A stretch of DNA of 35,910 nucleotides from contig JAYOIK010000056.1 of NCBI GenBank assembly GCA_038118725.1, positions 1 to 35,910 of the forward strand. The letters are read 5' to 3'. The translations under genes and the position numbers were made by a program. Within the stretch, counting starts at the first letter, position 1. Every line of letters begins with the position of its first letter. Source of the stretch: JADHLJ01 sp038118725 (GTDB taxonomy: Bacteria; Pseudomonadota; Alphaproteobacteria; Thalassobaculales; Thalassobaculaceae). The notes beneath the pieces were generated by a model. That model saw only the letters and a list, made by a program, of their open reading frames with translations, did no database searches and was not told the DNA's origin. Below are positions 15,731 to 22,642 of the stretch, in pieces.

Positions 15731-17250
15731 CCGTCCGCCCGAAGCTTGAAGCGTTGGATCTTACCGGTCGCCGTCTTCGGCAGGTCATCGACGAATTCTA
15801 TCCAGCGAGGGTATTTAAAGGTCGCGAGATCCGCGCGCACGAAATCCTTCAATGCTTGCTCCAACTCCGCCGAGGCCTTGACGCCGTCATTCAACACCAC
15901 GAAGGCCTTCGGCTTGATCAGCTCGTCCTGGTCCGGATGGCCGACGACGGCGGCCTCCATAACCGCGTCATGCTTGATCAGCGCGCCCTCGACCTCGAAG
16001 GGCGAGACATAGATCCCGCCGACTTTCAGCATGTCGTCGTTGCGCCCGCCATAGGTCAGCACACCGCTCTCGTCCATAACGAAATTGTCGCCGGTCCGGG
16101 TCCAGGGACCGCGGAAAGTGTCCTTGGTCTTCTCGCGCTGGTTCCAGTACATCAGCGCCGAGGTCGGCCCGGAAATTTCCAGAACCCCCATCTCGCCGGG
16201 CGCGCAAATTCCTTCATCTTCATTGATCAGGCGCACCTCGTATCCCGGTACCGCGCGGCCCGTGGCGCCGGGGGTAACCTCGCCGATCCGGTTCGAGACG
16301 AAAATGTGCAGCATCTCGGTGGTGCCGATGCCGTCGAGGATATCGACGCCGATACGCTCCCGCCATCGTCGCAGAATATCCACCGGCAGCGGCTCTCCCG
16401 CGGAAACACAGAGCCTGAGCGCGTGCTCCTCGGCGGAGGGTAACTCGTCGCCGGCCAACAACATCGCGTAGAGCGTCGGCACCCCGAAGAACAGCGTCGG
16501 TTTTTCCCGTTTTAGAATACCCCCGACCGAGGCCGGATCGGGCGGCCCAGGCAACAGGACCGTGGTCGCGCCCACCGCCATGGGAAAGGTCAGCGAATTG
16601 CCGAGCCCGTAGGCGAAAAAGATTTTCGCGGCGGAATAGACAATATCGTCGGCGCTCATTCCGAGGATCGGGCCGGCATAGAGATCCGCCGTCGCGATCA
16701 GATGCCCGTGCAGATGCACCGCGCTCTTGGGCGCTCCGGTGGTCCCGGAGGTGTATAGCCAGAAGCACATATCATCGGCGGTGGTCGGCGCCGTGACATG
16801 TCTGTCGGACGCGTCCTTGGTCGCATCCGATAGCAAGACATGTCCCCCGGCTTCGACGCCATCAACAAGCACAACCCCCGGCGCCTCCGCCTCGCCAAGG
16901 ACCGTATCAAGCAACGATTCCGAGACGATCAACGCATCCGCCCGGCTGTCGTACAGGATATAGGCGTAATCCCGCGCCGCGAGCCTCGTATTGAGCGGCA
17001 CCGGCACCACGCCCGCCTTGATCGCGCCGAGGAAACCAGCAACGAGTTCGACCGAATCCAGCATCACCAGAACCACCCGCGCCTCGCGCCGAACACCAAG
17101 TCGCTCCAACGTATTCGCGAAGCGCGAAGCACGCGCCGCCACATCGGCGTAACTGTGCGAACCCGCGGCGTCGATAAAAGCGGTCTTGTCGCCCCGGCCC
17201 GCGGTCAGATTCCGGCTGATCAGATCGTCGGCGGCATTGTAGGATCCCAT
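15727..17250 (-). CDS. Benzoate-CoA ligase family protein
   Basis: A 507-residue ANL-superfamily ligase. The ATP P-loop is YTSGTTGAPK (166-175). The segment AKIFFAYGLGNSLTFP (208-223) is characteristic of the benzoate/4-hydroxybenzoate-CoA ligase branch. A WTRTGDNFVMDESG-type motif and the hinge GGRNDDMLKVGG follow. The adenylation lysine is Lys497 in KTATGKIQRFKLR. Predicted reaction: aromatic acid + ATP + CoA to aroyl-CoA + AMP + PPi. The preferred ring substitution cannot be read. The frame extends to 17310, but the ATG at 17250 has GGGAGAG upstream and gives the usual length. It is the first gene of a two-gene unit with the alpha/beta-hydrolase. Confidence 0.85.
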   Translation of the reverse strand: MGSYNAADDLISRNLTAGRGDKTAFIDAAGSHSYADVAARASRFANTLERLGVRREARVVLVMLDSVELVAGFLGAIKAGVVPVPLNTRLAARDYAYILYDSRADALIVSESLLDTVLGEAEAPGVVLVDGVEAGGHVLLSDATKDASDRHVTAPTTADDMCFWLYTSGTTGAPKSAVHLHGHLIATADLYAGPILGMSADDIVYSAAKIFFAYGLGNSLTFPMAVGATTVLLPGPPDPASVGGILKREKPTLFFGVPTLYAMLLAGDELPSAEEHALRLCVSAGEPLPVDILRRWRERIGVDILDGIGTTEMLHIFVSNRIGEVTPGATGRAVPGYEVRLINEDEGICAPGEMGVLEISGPTSALMYWNQREKTKDTFRGPWTRTGDNFVMDESGVLTYGGRNDDMLKVGGIYVSPFEVEGALIKHDAVMEAAVVGHPDQDELIKPKAFVVLNDGVKASAELEQALKDFVRADLATFKYPRWIEFVDDLPKTATGKIQRFKLRADG

Positions 17251-17390
17251 GGATCTCTCCCAAAGGGTCGTGTGATCATCGAGCATTCGCACAGGTCTAT
17301 AGCCTAACAATGGCCAACCCGCCCCTACGCATCAAGCATCGATACGGTTAAAGTCTCCGAGAGTCTCCAACCCCATCACGCGGACCAACC

Positions 17391-18098
17391 ATGACAAGTA
17401 ATCCGGCGATCACCCGCGCGCTCGGCTATCCCTATCCGGCGCCATCCGGTGACTTTATTTTTCAAGGCGGCGGTGTCGAGGCTTACGACGAAGGTGTGTC
17501 CCTGGAGAATCGGACCCCGGTTCTGGCGGTCGGCTCGAACCGCGCGCCGGAGCAGCTTCGCCGAAAATTCGGAGACATCGCGCTGGTCCCGGTTACCGTC
17601 GCGAGTCTGCGGGATCACGATGTGGTCTATTCCGCCCATATGGCTTCATACGGATCAATCCCGGCGACTCTCGCGCCGTCCCCGGGCACGCGGGTCGCGG
17701 TGTCCCTTACCTGGCTGACGCCGGATCAATTGAACCGGATGCACGAGACCGAGGCGATCGGCGTGAACTATGACTACGGCGTCGCCCGAGACCTGGAGAT
17801 CGACATGGGCGCCGGACGGCCCGCGGTGCCAATCGGCTGCTACCTTGGTCGGCGGGGCGCCCTCGCTCTTGATGGGCGGCCGGTCGCGCTCGCGGAAGTC
17901 GAGGCGGTGGATCGTGTCTTTGGCTCGGCGCGCCAGTCCGAAACCCTGGCGCGGGTCCACGCGGATCAAGGCCGGGGCGAACCCTTCGAGGCTTGGCTCA
18001 GCGCCCTGATCGCAGACCGTGACAGACGCGCGCGTTTGACGACTTGCCTGTCCCGAAAGGCGTTTCCCATCGATCTAGCCGCCTTTACAAGGACGTGA
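17391..18098 (+). CDS. Gamma-glutamylcyclotransferase-like protein (tentative)
   Basis: A 235-residue cytoplasmic protein without clear annotation. VLAVGSN (44-50) resembles the YGSN nucleotide-binding-like loop at the start of the GGCT fold. ATLAPSPGTRVAVSLTWLTP (92-111), followed by Glu119/Glu121, resembles the family pattern in which a Pro-Gly turn and two strands lead to the catalytic Glu. If right, it would act on a gamma-glutamyl amide or a related small molecule. The N-terminal about 40 residues and C-terminal about 90 residues are extra. The match is by motif order only. Divergent from the ligase gene, with a 140-base gap. Confidence 0.6.
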   Translation: MTSNPAITRALGYPYPAPSGDFIFQGGGVEAYDEGVSLENRTPVLAVGSNRAPEQLRRKFGDIALVPVTVASLRDHDVVYSAHMASYGSIPATLAPSPGTRVAVSLTWLTPDQLNRMHETEAIGVNYDYGVARDLEIDMGAGRPAVPIGCYLGRRGALALDGRPVALAEVEAVDRVFGSARQSETLARVHADQGRGEPFEAWLSALIADRDRRARLTTCLSRKAFPIDLAAFTRT

Positions 18099-18151
18099 CG
18101 GCGACCACATCCTAATCGACGACACCACGGGTCACCGGTTTTGAAAGGCCA

Positions 18152-19039
18152 ATGATGTTTCGCCCCGAACGCCTCGGTTTGATAGGTTTCGCCCTGGTCT
18201 TCATCCTGGCTTTCGTGTTCCACGGATTTGGCGATGGAACCCCTTCGGGATCCGGACGGTCCGCGGAAGCCTCGCCGCGACGCCCGGCAATCGTTGAACC
18301 GGCGCCGAGGCGACGCCCCAATCCCAGCACGCCGGGAGCGTTGCTGCCGCCACCATCCAAGAATGATCCGGTTGTCCGAATCGAGGACAAAAAGAAAGGC
18401 AACAGCACCGGTACCGCGTTCTCGATCGGCGACGGGGTTTGGATGACGGCCCGCCACGTGCTCGAGGGATGCTCGACTTTCGGCATCGTCACCGGGCCGC
18501 GCCGGGTCGAGAAGGGCCATCGCATGGTTCTGAATCCGCGTCATGACCTCGCGGTCTTTCACACCGAGCGGGTCACCGCGCCCCTGGGTTTCGAGCCGGG
18601 CGATCTCAGCCGTGACCAGGAAGCCTTTCATTTCGGCTACCCGCAGGGAAAACCCGCCGATGTCCGTTCTCGCCTTCTGGGGCGAATGAACGTGGTCCAC
18701 GGCAGGGGCCATCGGGGGCGCGAGCCGGTCGTCGCCTGGGCCGAGATCAAAAGGGTCCCGAATATCAAGGGCTCGCTCGGCGGCATAAGCGGGGGGCCGG
18801 TGGTTGACGCCGATGGTGACGTGGTCGGCGTGACCGTCGCCGGCTCGCCCCGCCGGGGACGGGTTTTCACAACGGCCCCAGTCGGAATCCGAGATATGCT
18901 CGAACGCGCGGCGACCGTACCCCGAGCATCAAGTCGCGGGGCAATAGACACTGTCGTGGATCCCACCGTGTTTCCGAGGATCGGCACCCGGCTTCGAGAA
19001 ACCCTCACCGTCGCCAAGGTCGTGTGCTGGGTAGATTAG
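18152..19039 (+). CDS. Membrane-anchored trypsin-like serine protease
   Basis: A 295-residue protein starting with a signal anchor (hydrophobic about 9-25) and a Pro/Arg-rich linker (30-70), placing the protease domain outside the inner membrane. The triad is readable: His102 in TARHVLEG, Asp132 in RHDLAVF and Ser213 in GGISGGPVVD. The fold is trypsin/HtrA-like, but there is no PDZ domain, so it is not a typical DegP. Cys107 and Cys292 are the only cysteines. Start is ATG-ATG at 18152/18155. The stop TAG shares three bases with the stop of the convergent dioxygenase gene (TTAG at 19036-19039). Substrate and regulation unknown. Confidence 0.83.
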   Translation: MMFRPERLGLIGFALVFILAFVFHGFGDGTPSGSGRSAEASPRRPAIVEPAPRRRPNPSTPGALLPPPSKNDPVVRIEDKKKGNSTGTAFSIGDGVWMTARHVLEGCSTFGIVTGPRRVEKGHRMVLNPRHDLAVFHTERVTAPLGFEPGDLSRDQEAFHFGYPQGKPADVRSRLLGRMNVVHGRGHRGREPVVAWAEIKRVPNIKGSLGGISGGPVVDADGDVVGVTVAGSPRRGRVFTTAPVGIRDMLERAATVPRASSRGAIDTVVDPTVFPRIGTRLRETLTVAKVVCWVD

Positions 19040-19875
19040 GAAGCCTTTTCCCTACCGTCGACATCCGGGACAAAGGCGCGCGAGGTGAAATGCTCATCCT
19101 CGCCGGAGGCGAACTTCAAGCCGGTACGGAGCACCGCCCCGTCGTCAACTTTCTCCAACGGGACATAGTATCGGTCGTCGTCCCGCGTCACCGTGTCGTT
19201 GGAGATCGCGTTATAGCAGGCCATGAAGGTCCATCGCCGGCGATCGGAACGGTTCTGGTCGGAGCGATGCAAGGCATTGGCGTGAAAGATCACCGCGTCA
19301 CCCGGGTCAAGCTCGCAATACACCACCTCGTGACGCTTCAGGATCTCCTCCATGCGCGCCGGGTCGGCGCCGTTTTGCTTGTCGGTTATCGACACATGGT
19401 CGATCCGTCCGAGCTTGTGCGACCCCTTGACGATCTGCAAACAGCCATTGCCGCGATCGGCGCGGTCAAGCGCGACCATGAAGCTCAACATATCCGGGCG
19501 CAAACAGCCGTTATAGTACCAATAGCCGTAATCCTGATGCCATTCCCAGGCGCCGCCGACGCGGGGATCCTTGGCCGTCAGCTTCGATTGAAAATGGTAT
19601 ACCGGTTCGCCGATCAGTGCTTCCGCGGTGTCGACCACCCTTTCGCACCGCGCCGCCATGCCATAGACACTGTCGCCGGCCCGGTTCCATAGCGAAATTC
19701 GGGTACCGAGCCCGTCGCCATCGGCGCGCAGCAGGGAATGCGCCGCGATCGCTGGGTCCTGCTCCATCGCGGATCGAAGCAACGCCACCTCTTGCGGGTC
19801 GAACAGGCCTCTGACGAAAACCAATCCATCTTCACGATAGGCGTTGATCTGGTCCTGGCTCAACGGCGTCGTCAT
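19036..19875 (-). CDS. Phytanoyl-CoA dioxygenase (PhyH) family protein
   Basis: A 279-residue Fe(II)/2-oxoglutarate oxygenase. The iron ligands are His113 and Asp115 in EWHQDYGYWY, and His203 in ANALHRSDQN. An Arg in SDRRRW (212-214) is placed to bind 2-oxoglutarate. The family hydroxylates acyl-CoAs and many small molecules, including ectoine and halogenated or phosphonate compounds, so the substrate is open. The frame extends to 19905, but the ATG at 19875 has GGGAGG 7 bases upstream and starts at the normal family position. It is a monocistronic gene between the protease and the broken methyltransferase-like gene. Confidence 0.87.
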   Translation of the reverse strand: MTTPLSQDQINAYREDGLVFVRGLFDPQEVALLRSAMEQDPAIAAHSLLRADGDGLGTRISLWNRAGDSVYGMAARCERVVDTAEALIGEPVYHFQSKLTAKDPRVGGAWEWHQDYGYWYYNGCLRPDMLSFMVALDRADRGNGCLQIVKGSHKLGRIDHVSITDKQNGADPARMEEILKRHEVVYCELDPGDAVIFHANALHRSDQNRSDRRRWTFMACYNAISNDTVTRDDDRYYVPLEKVDDGAVLRTGLKFASGEDEHFTSRAFVPDVDGREKAS

Positions 19876-20083
19876 GATCAACCTCCCTAGGCACGAAAGC
19901 CCCAATGCATTGAAGTCATCTGCAACGCCGCCATCATGCGCCTTGGCCCTTCACGGAGCAATATTTCGCGAAGATCCGAAAACCGAGGCGCCTGACCGGG
20001 TTGCTCCATCGCCAAATACTTGAATCAATACGCTAAATGGTGCCATACCTTGTTCAGATATTTCAGATGGGACCAATATCTCA

Positions 20084-20833
20084 ATGTATGCCTCCGAATT
20101 CACAACGGACCTGTTCCAACCGACATATCAAAACGCCCGATTTGGCGATTGGGAATTCAGGAACATCGTCACCGGCGGCGATCGTGGATATTGGGGCGAG
20201 CTCTACGGAATGCGCCAGATCTCTATCCTGACCGGCCCCAGCGTCGAGGGAAACTCTTCATGGATGTCGATGGCGGCGGTGGAGCTGCAAAGCCAGGAGA
20301 TCGGCATTCGCACCGCGCATGGCAATGTCGTGGTGCTGGGACTCGGCATGGGATGGGCGGCGATCAACATGGCCGTCCGGGACGAGGTCAACCGGGTCAC
20401 CGTGGTGGATATCAATTCCGACGTCATCAATCTCATCAAGAATTGCGGGATATTCGATCAGATCCCCTAGGCGTCACGAAACAAACTGGAGATCGTCGAG
20501 GGCAATGCCCTGACCTGGCGTCCCGATCACAACGTCGACACCCTCCTCGCGGATATCTGGCTGAAGCTCGTCGAGCCGGAGAAATTCGATCAGGCCCGCC
20601 GGATGCAAGACAACATTCAAGCCGATCAGGTCTATGTCTGGGGTCAGGAACCGGAAATTCTCCGGCTTTGCAGAGCACGACGGGGACGGGAAGTGATACC
20701 GGACCGTGCGCTCATCGACACCGTCGTGATGGACGATATCGGCCTGCCGTTGATGCTTCCGGACTGGCCGGATTTCGGTGAACGCCTTGTCGAAATGGGA
20801 AACTGGTGGGGCCGAGAGAACGATGCGTTCTAG
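20084..20833 (+). pseudogene. SAM-dependent methyltransferase/spermidine-synthase-like gene interrupted by an in-frame TAG
   Basis: One 250-codon frame runs from ATG 20084 to TAG 20831-20833, interrupted only by TAG at 20468-20470. Before it lie SAM-binding motif I, VVVLGLGMGWAAIN, and motif II, VTVVDINSDVI. After it, in the same frame, the fold continues with LEIVEGNALTW (motif III-like) and TLLADIW (motif IV-like). Both halves are needed for a working Rossmann methyltransferase, so the gene is probably inactivated by one base change, for example CAG or AAG to TAG. Alternatives are a sequencing error or readthrough. No frameshift is needed. The reading frame after the stop shows no further decay, so the event would be recent. 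Shine-Dalgarno is weak. Confidence 0.75.
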
Positions 20834-20854
20834 ATTGATGGTCGGCGGAAACGG

Positions 20855-21193
20855 TTAAGGCTTGATCCCAACCGCGATGATCAAAAGCGCCGCCATGTCT
20901 TCCGACATCGAGGCCAGCTCCATGTAGATATCCTCGTCCGCCTCGAGTTTGAGATGGGTCCCACGCGATGTTGTTTCAACCACGGTTACCGGGACCGCCG
21001 TCGCCGTCCCCATGAATTCGAGCGTCCCCTCGCGACCCGGTTCGACGTCGACCATCGGCTCGAACAAGAACCCACCCAAAGACGCGTTCACGATGAAGCC
21101 GTCAATGGGCCGGTCGAGATGCAACACCGCTTCGATCCGGGTATCTCGTCGCTCGAACTCCCGACGCTCGGCATTCATGTCGTCATCGGACAT
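20855..21193 (-). CDS. PilZ-domain protein
   Basis: A 112-residue single-domain protein with both PilZ signatures for cyclic di-GMP binding. The Arg-rich switch is RREFERRDTR (10-19) and the second motif is NASLGG (36-41), the Asn-containing form of D/NxSxxG. A beta-barrel follows, and the C-terminal helix is hydrophobic (LASMSEDMAALLIIAVG). The ATG at 21193 has GGAG 6 bases upstream. A GTG at 21217 with GAGG upstream would add 8 residues and cannot be excluded. No enzymatic domain is attached, so it would act as a c-di-GMP-responsive adaptor. The target is not evident from the neighbours. Confidence 0.82.
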   Translation of the reverse strand: MSDDDMNAERREFERRDTRIEAVLHLDRPIDGFIVNASLGGFLFEPMVDVEPGREGTLEFMGTATAVPVTVVETTSRGTHLKLEADEDIYMELASMSEDMAALLIIAVGIKP

Positions 21194-21313
21194 CTTGGAC
21201 TCCGATCCACAATTCACGAGGTATCATCCTCAATACGTGAGTCGCCGTCCTATTCGCAATGTCGAAAACGTTGAGAATGGCGGATATTCTGGGAAAAGGA
21301 ATGGTAACGCTGG

Positions 21314-21378
21314 AGGGAGACGGATTGGATTCGAAGGGCTTTCGCGGATTACGGCGCAATCCACTGTCGCCTTCAAGC
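21314..21378. repeat. Tandem tRNA-derived repeat, copy A
   Basis: A 65-base unit, 52 of 65 bases identical to copy B, 112 bases away in direct orientation. On the minus strand it carries CCTTCGAATCC, a T-loop-like box, and a 5-bp stem GGATT/AATCC around a 7-base loop like an anticodon arm. No complete cloverleaf can be drawn. It lies about 150 bases beyond the 3' end of the split tRNA-Leu. Confidence 0.6.
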
Positions 21379-21425
21379 ATTCCTCGTGAACGCGCTTCCT
21401 CGTGAAAGCGCGGTGGTGTTGCCCG

Positions 21426-21490
21426 AGGGAGACAGTTTGAACCCCAAGGGCTTTCGCGGATTGCTAAGCAATCCACTGTCGCCCGCCAGC
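21426..21490. repeat. Tandem tRNA-derived repeat, copy B
   Basis: Second copy of the 65-base unit. On the minus strand it reads through GGATTGC-TTA-GCAATCC (an anticodon-arm-like hairpin), GGGGTTCAAAC (T-loop-like) and then CAACACCACCGCGCTTTC. That tail matches the bases following the real tRNA-Leu (GCACCACCGCGCTTTC), and both are followed by a GC hairpin such as CGCGCTT/AAGCGCG at about 21391-21412. The array therefore looks like partial tRNA 3' ends duplicated next to the intact gene. Together with flanks, the repeats fill the gene-free stretch 21194-21527; nothing else was recognised there. Confidence 0.6.
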
Positions 21491-21527
21491 ATCTTTGGTG
21501 GTAACGCGCCTTCTGGCGAAAGCGCGG

Positions 21528-21851
21528 TGGTGCGGGCGGGGAGACTCGAACTCCCACTTCCAGAGGAAACCAGATTTTGCGTACCAGCTACGGCTTTCGC
21601 CGCCGCCCCGGACCAGGGACGTTCGTGGTCTGGACTTTCTCATCACCTTGCCCCGTTGCCGGAGTTTAGGTGGGTGCCGTCAAGTCTCTACACCTTCCTC
21701 GACAGCCCAATCAAACCGTCAAGGCTTGGCTCGGGATTAGCAACGGCATGACCCGTAAGCCTTCCCCGAATTTGACACCTGCTACCGTCGGGTTTCCCCG
21801 GCGGCGACCCATTGTTGAGTCTGGCGCGTCTACCAATTCCGCCACGCCCGC
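21528..21851 (-). tRNA. tRNA-Leu(CAA), split by a group I intron
   Basis: Exon 1 is 21851-21818 (34 nt) and exon 2 is 21579-21528 (52 nt), giving an 86-nt tRNA with CCA encoded at 21530-21528. The acceptor stem is GCGGGCG/CGCCCGC with discriminator A. The D stem is GCG/CGC with loop GAATTGGTAGA. The anticodon stem is CCAGA/TCTGG with loop CTCAAAA, so the anticodon is CAA. The long variable arm TTCC-TCT-GGAA is typical of leucine tRNAs. The T stem is GGGAG/CTCCC with loop TTCGAGT. The interruption falls between U33 and C34, immediately 5' of the anticodon. It decodes UUG. Mature tRNA requires removal of the intron at 21580-21817. Confidence 0.93.
21580..21817 (-). ncRNA. Group I self-splicing intron in tRNA-Leu(CAA)
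   Basis: A 238-nt intron without an ORF. The 5' exon ends in U33, which forms the U.G pair of P1: exon GACU with the internal guide GGUC at 21809-21806. The intron ends in the expected terminal G (21580). Readable helices: P2 CGGG-GAAA-CCCG (21800-21789); P3 GUCA 21776-21773 with UGAC 21682-21679; P4 UCGGG 21769-21765 with CCCGA 21735-21731; P5 ACGG/CCGU (21756-21743); P6 CCUUGAC 21724-21718 with GUCGAGG 21703-21697; P7 GACU 21686-21683 with AGUC 21636-21633; P8 CACC 21672-21669 with GGUG 21647-21644; P9 CGGC-GAAA-GCCG (21602-21591). The R-like GUAGAGACUU and S-like AUGAGAAAGUCC elements match the bacterial tRNA-intron class, probably IC3. Two GNRA tetraloops are present. Confidence 0.92.
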
Positions 21852-21954
21852 GAACCGCCGATGGTTGTAGCGGAAAACAACGGGCAGGTGAAGCGAGGAA
21901 TAAGGTGTTTTCGCAAACCACGTCGGTTTCCGGTAGCATACCGGATCACCCTGC

Positions 21955-22491
21955 ATGGGAGACGTCGAGTTGACCACCGAAGCGACCGACCAGGCATTCT
22001 CCTCGCCGGACCTCGCGCGTATTGCCAAACACCTAACGGAGATCGGGATTCCCGTCCGCCCGGCTTCGTTGGGGGACGACGACCAACTACCGGGCGTCAG
22101 GATCGAGCATGGGAGCCTTCTGGTCGACGAGAGCAAGCTTTTATATCCCGGCGACGTCGTGCACGAAGCCGCGCATATCGCGGTCATGCCGCCAAGCGTC
22201 CGCGCCCAAGTCGTCGGCGCGTTGCCCCACGAACCGGGGGAAGAAATGGCGGCTCTCGCATGGTCCTACGCTCTGGCGGTGACCTATCAACTACCCCTGG
22301 AAGTCGTTTTCCACGACGCCTTCAAGGCCGGAGGCCCATGGCTCCGCGAGGTCTTTTTGTCCGGTGGAGATCTCGGCGTGCCGTTGCTCGATTATTGGGG
22401 TATGTGCGGGTCGCGTCACGCAGTCGGCGTCGCGGGATTGCCCGAGTTTCCAGCGATGGCGAAATGGTTGAGAGATGATCCGCCGGGCTAG
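21955..22491 (+). CDS. Small HExxH (zincin-like) protein of unknown function
   Basis: A 178-residue cytoplasmic protein with HEAAH at 70-74 (His70, Glu71, His74), in the context LYPGDVVHEAAHIAV. A candidate third zinc ligand is Glu96 or Glu97 in EPGEEMAALAWSYAL. This spacing resembles gluzincin-type minimal peptidases such as the ImmA/IrrE group. No other family mark is seen, and no signal peptide. It is divergent from the split tRNA-Leu and 150 bases upstream of a tyrosine recombinase gene reading the same way. Shine-Dalgarno before the ATG is not evident. It may be a protease, or a zincin-fold protein with another role. Confidence 0.7.
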   Translation: MGDVELTTEATDQAFSSPDLARIAKHLTEIGIPVRPASLGDDDQLPGVRIEHGSLLVDESKLLYPGDVVHEAAHIAVMPPSVRAQVVGALPHEPGEEMAALAWSYALAVTYQLPLEVVFHDAFKAGGPWLREVFLSGGDLGVPLLDYWGMCGSRHAVGVAGLPEFPAMAKWLRDDPPG

Positions 22492-22642
22492 CGTGGATCC
22501 GGGTGGACGGTGGGAGGGCTCCGCTGGACGGTGCCGACGGAAACCATCGCGGATAGCAAAAGAAACCAAATTATCAGGTTGATTTTCCGATCATTTCCAA
22601 ATGAATTCTCCGCTTCGGAAATTTATCTCCGTGGGTATATCC

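Noticed and set aside
20468..20470. TAG as a programmed pyrrolysine or selenocysteine-like recoding site
   Set aside because: No pyl genes or downstream recoding structure are visible, and the host type makes pyrrolysine unlikely; a nonsense mutation is simpler.
20020..20781. 253-codon plus-strand frame over the methyltransferase-like gene
   Set aside because: Composition is Arg/Gly-rich without motifs, whereas the frame starting at 20084 carries SAM-binding motifs on both sides of the stop.
21426..21490. A functional suppressor tRNA with anticodon TTA in repeat copy B
   Set aside because: The loop lacks U33, no acceptor or D arm can be paired, and the T stem does not form; it is a fragment, not a working tRNA.
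21528..21851. Archaeal-type or tRNA-splicing-endonuclease intron
   Set aside because: The insert is 238 nt with P1 to P9 of a group I core, a U/G boundary and lies 5' of the anticodon, unlike short bulge-helix-bulge introns at 37/38.
21711..22187. Minus-strand frame with the peptide VAELVDAPDS
   Set aside because: That peptide is a well-known spurious translation of a tRNA-Leu 5' half; the frame crosses exon 1 and the group I intron.
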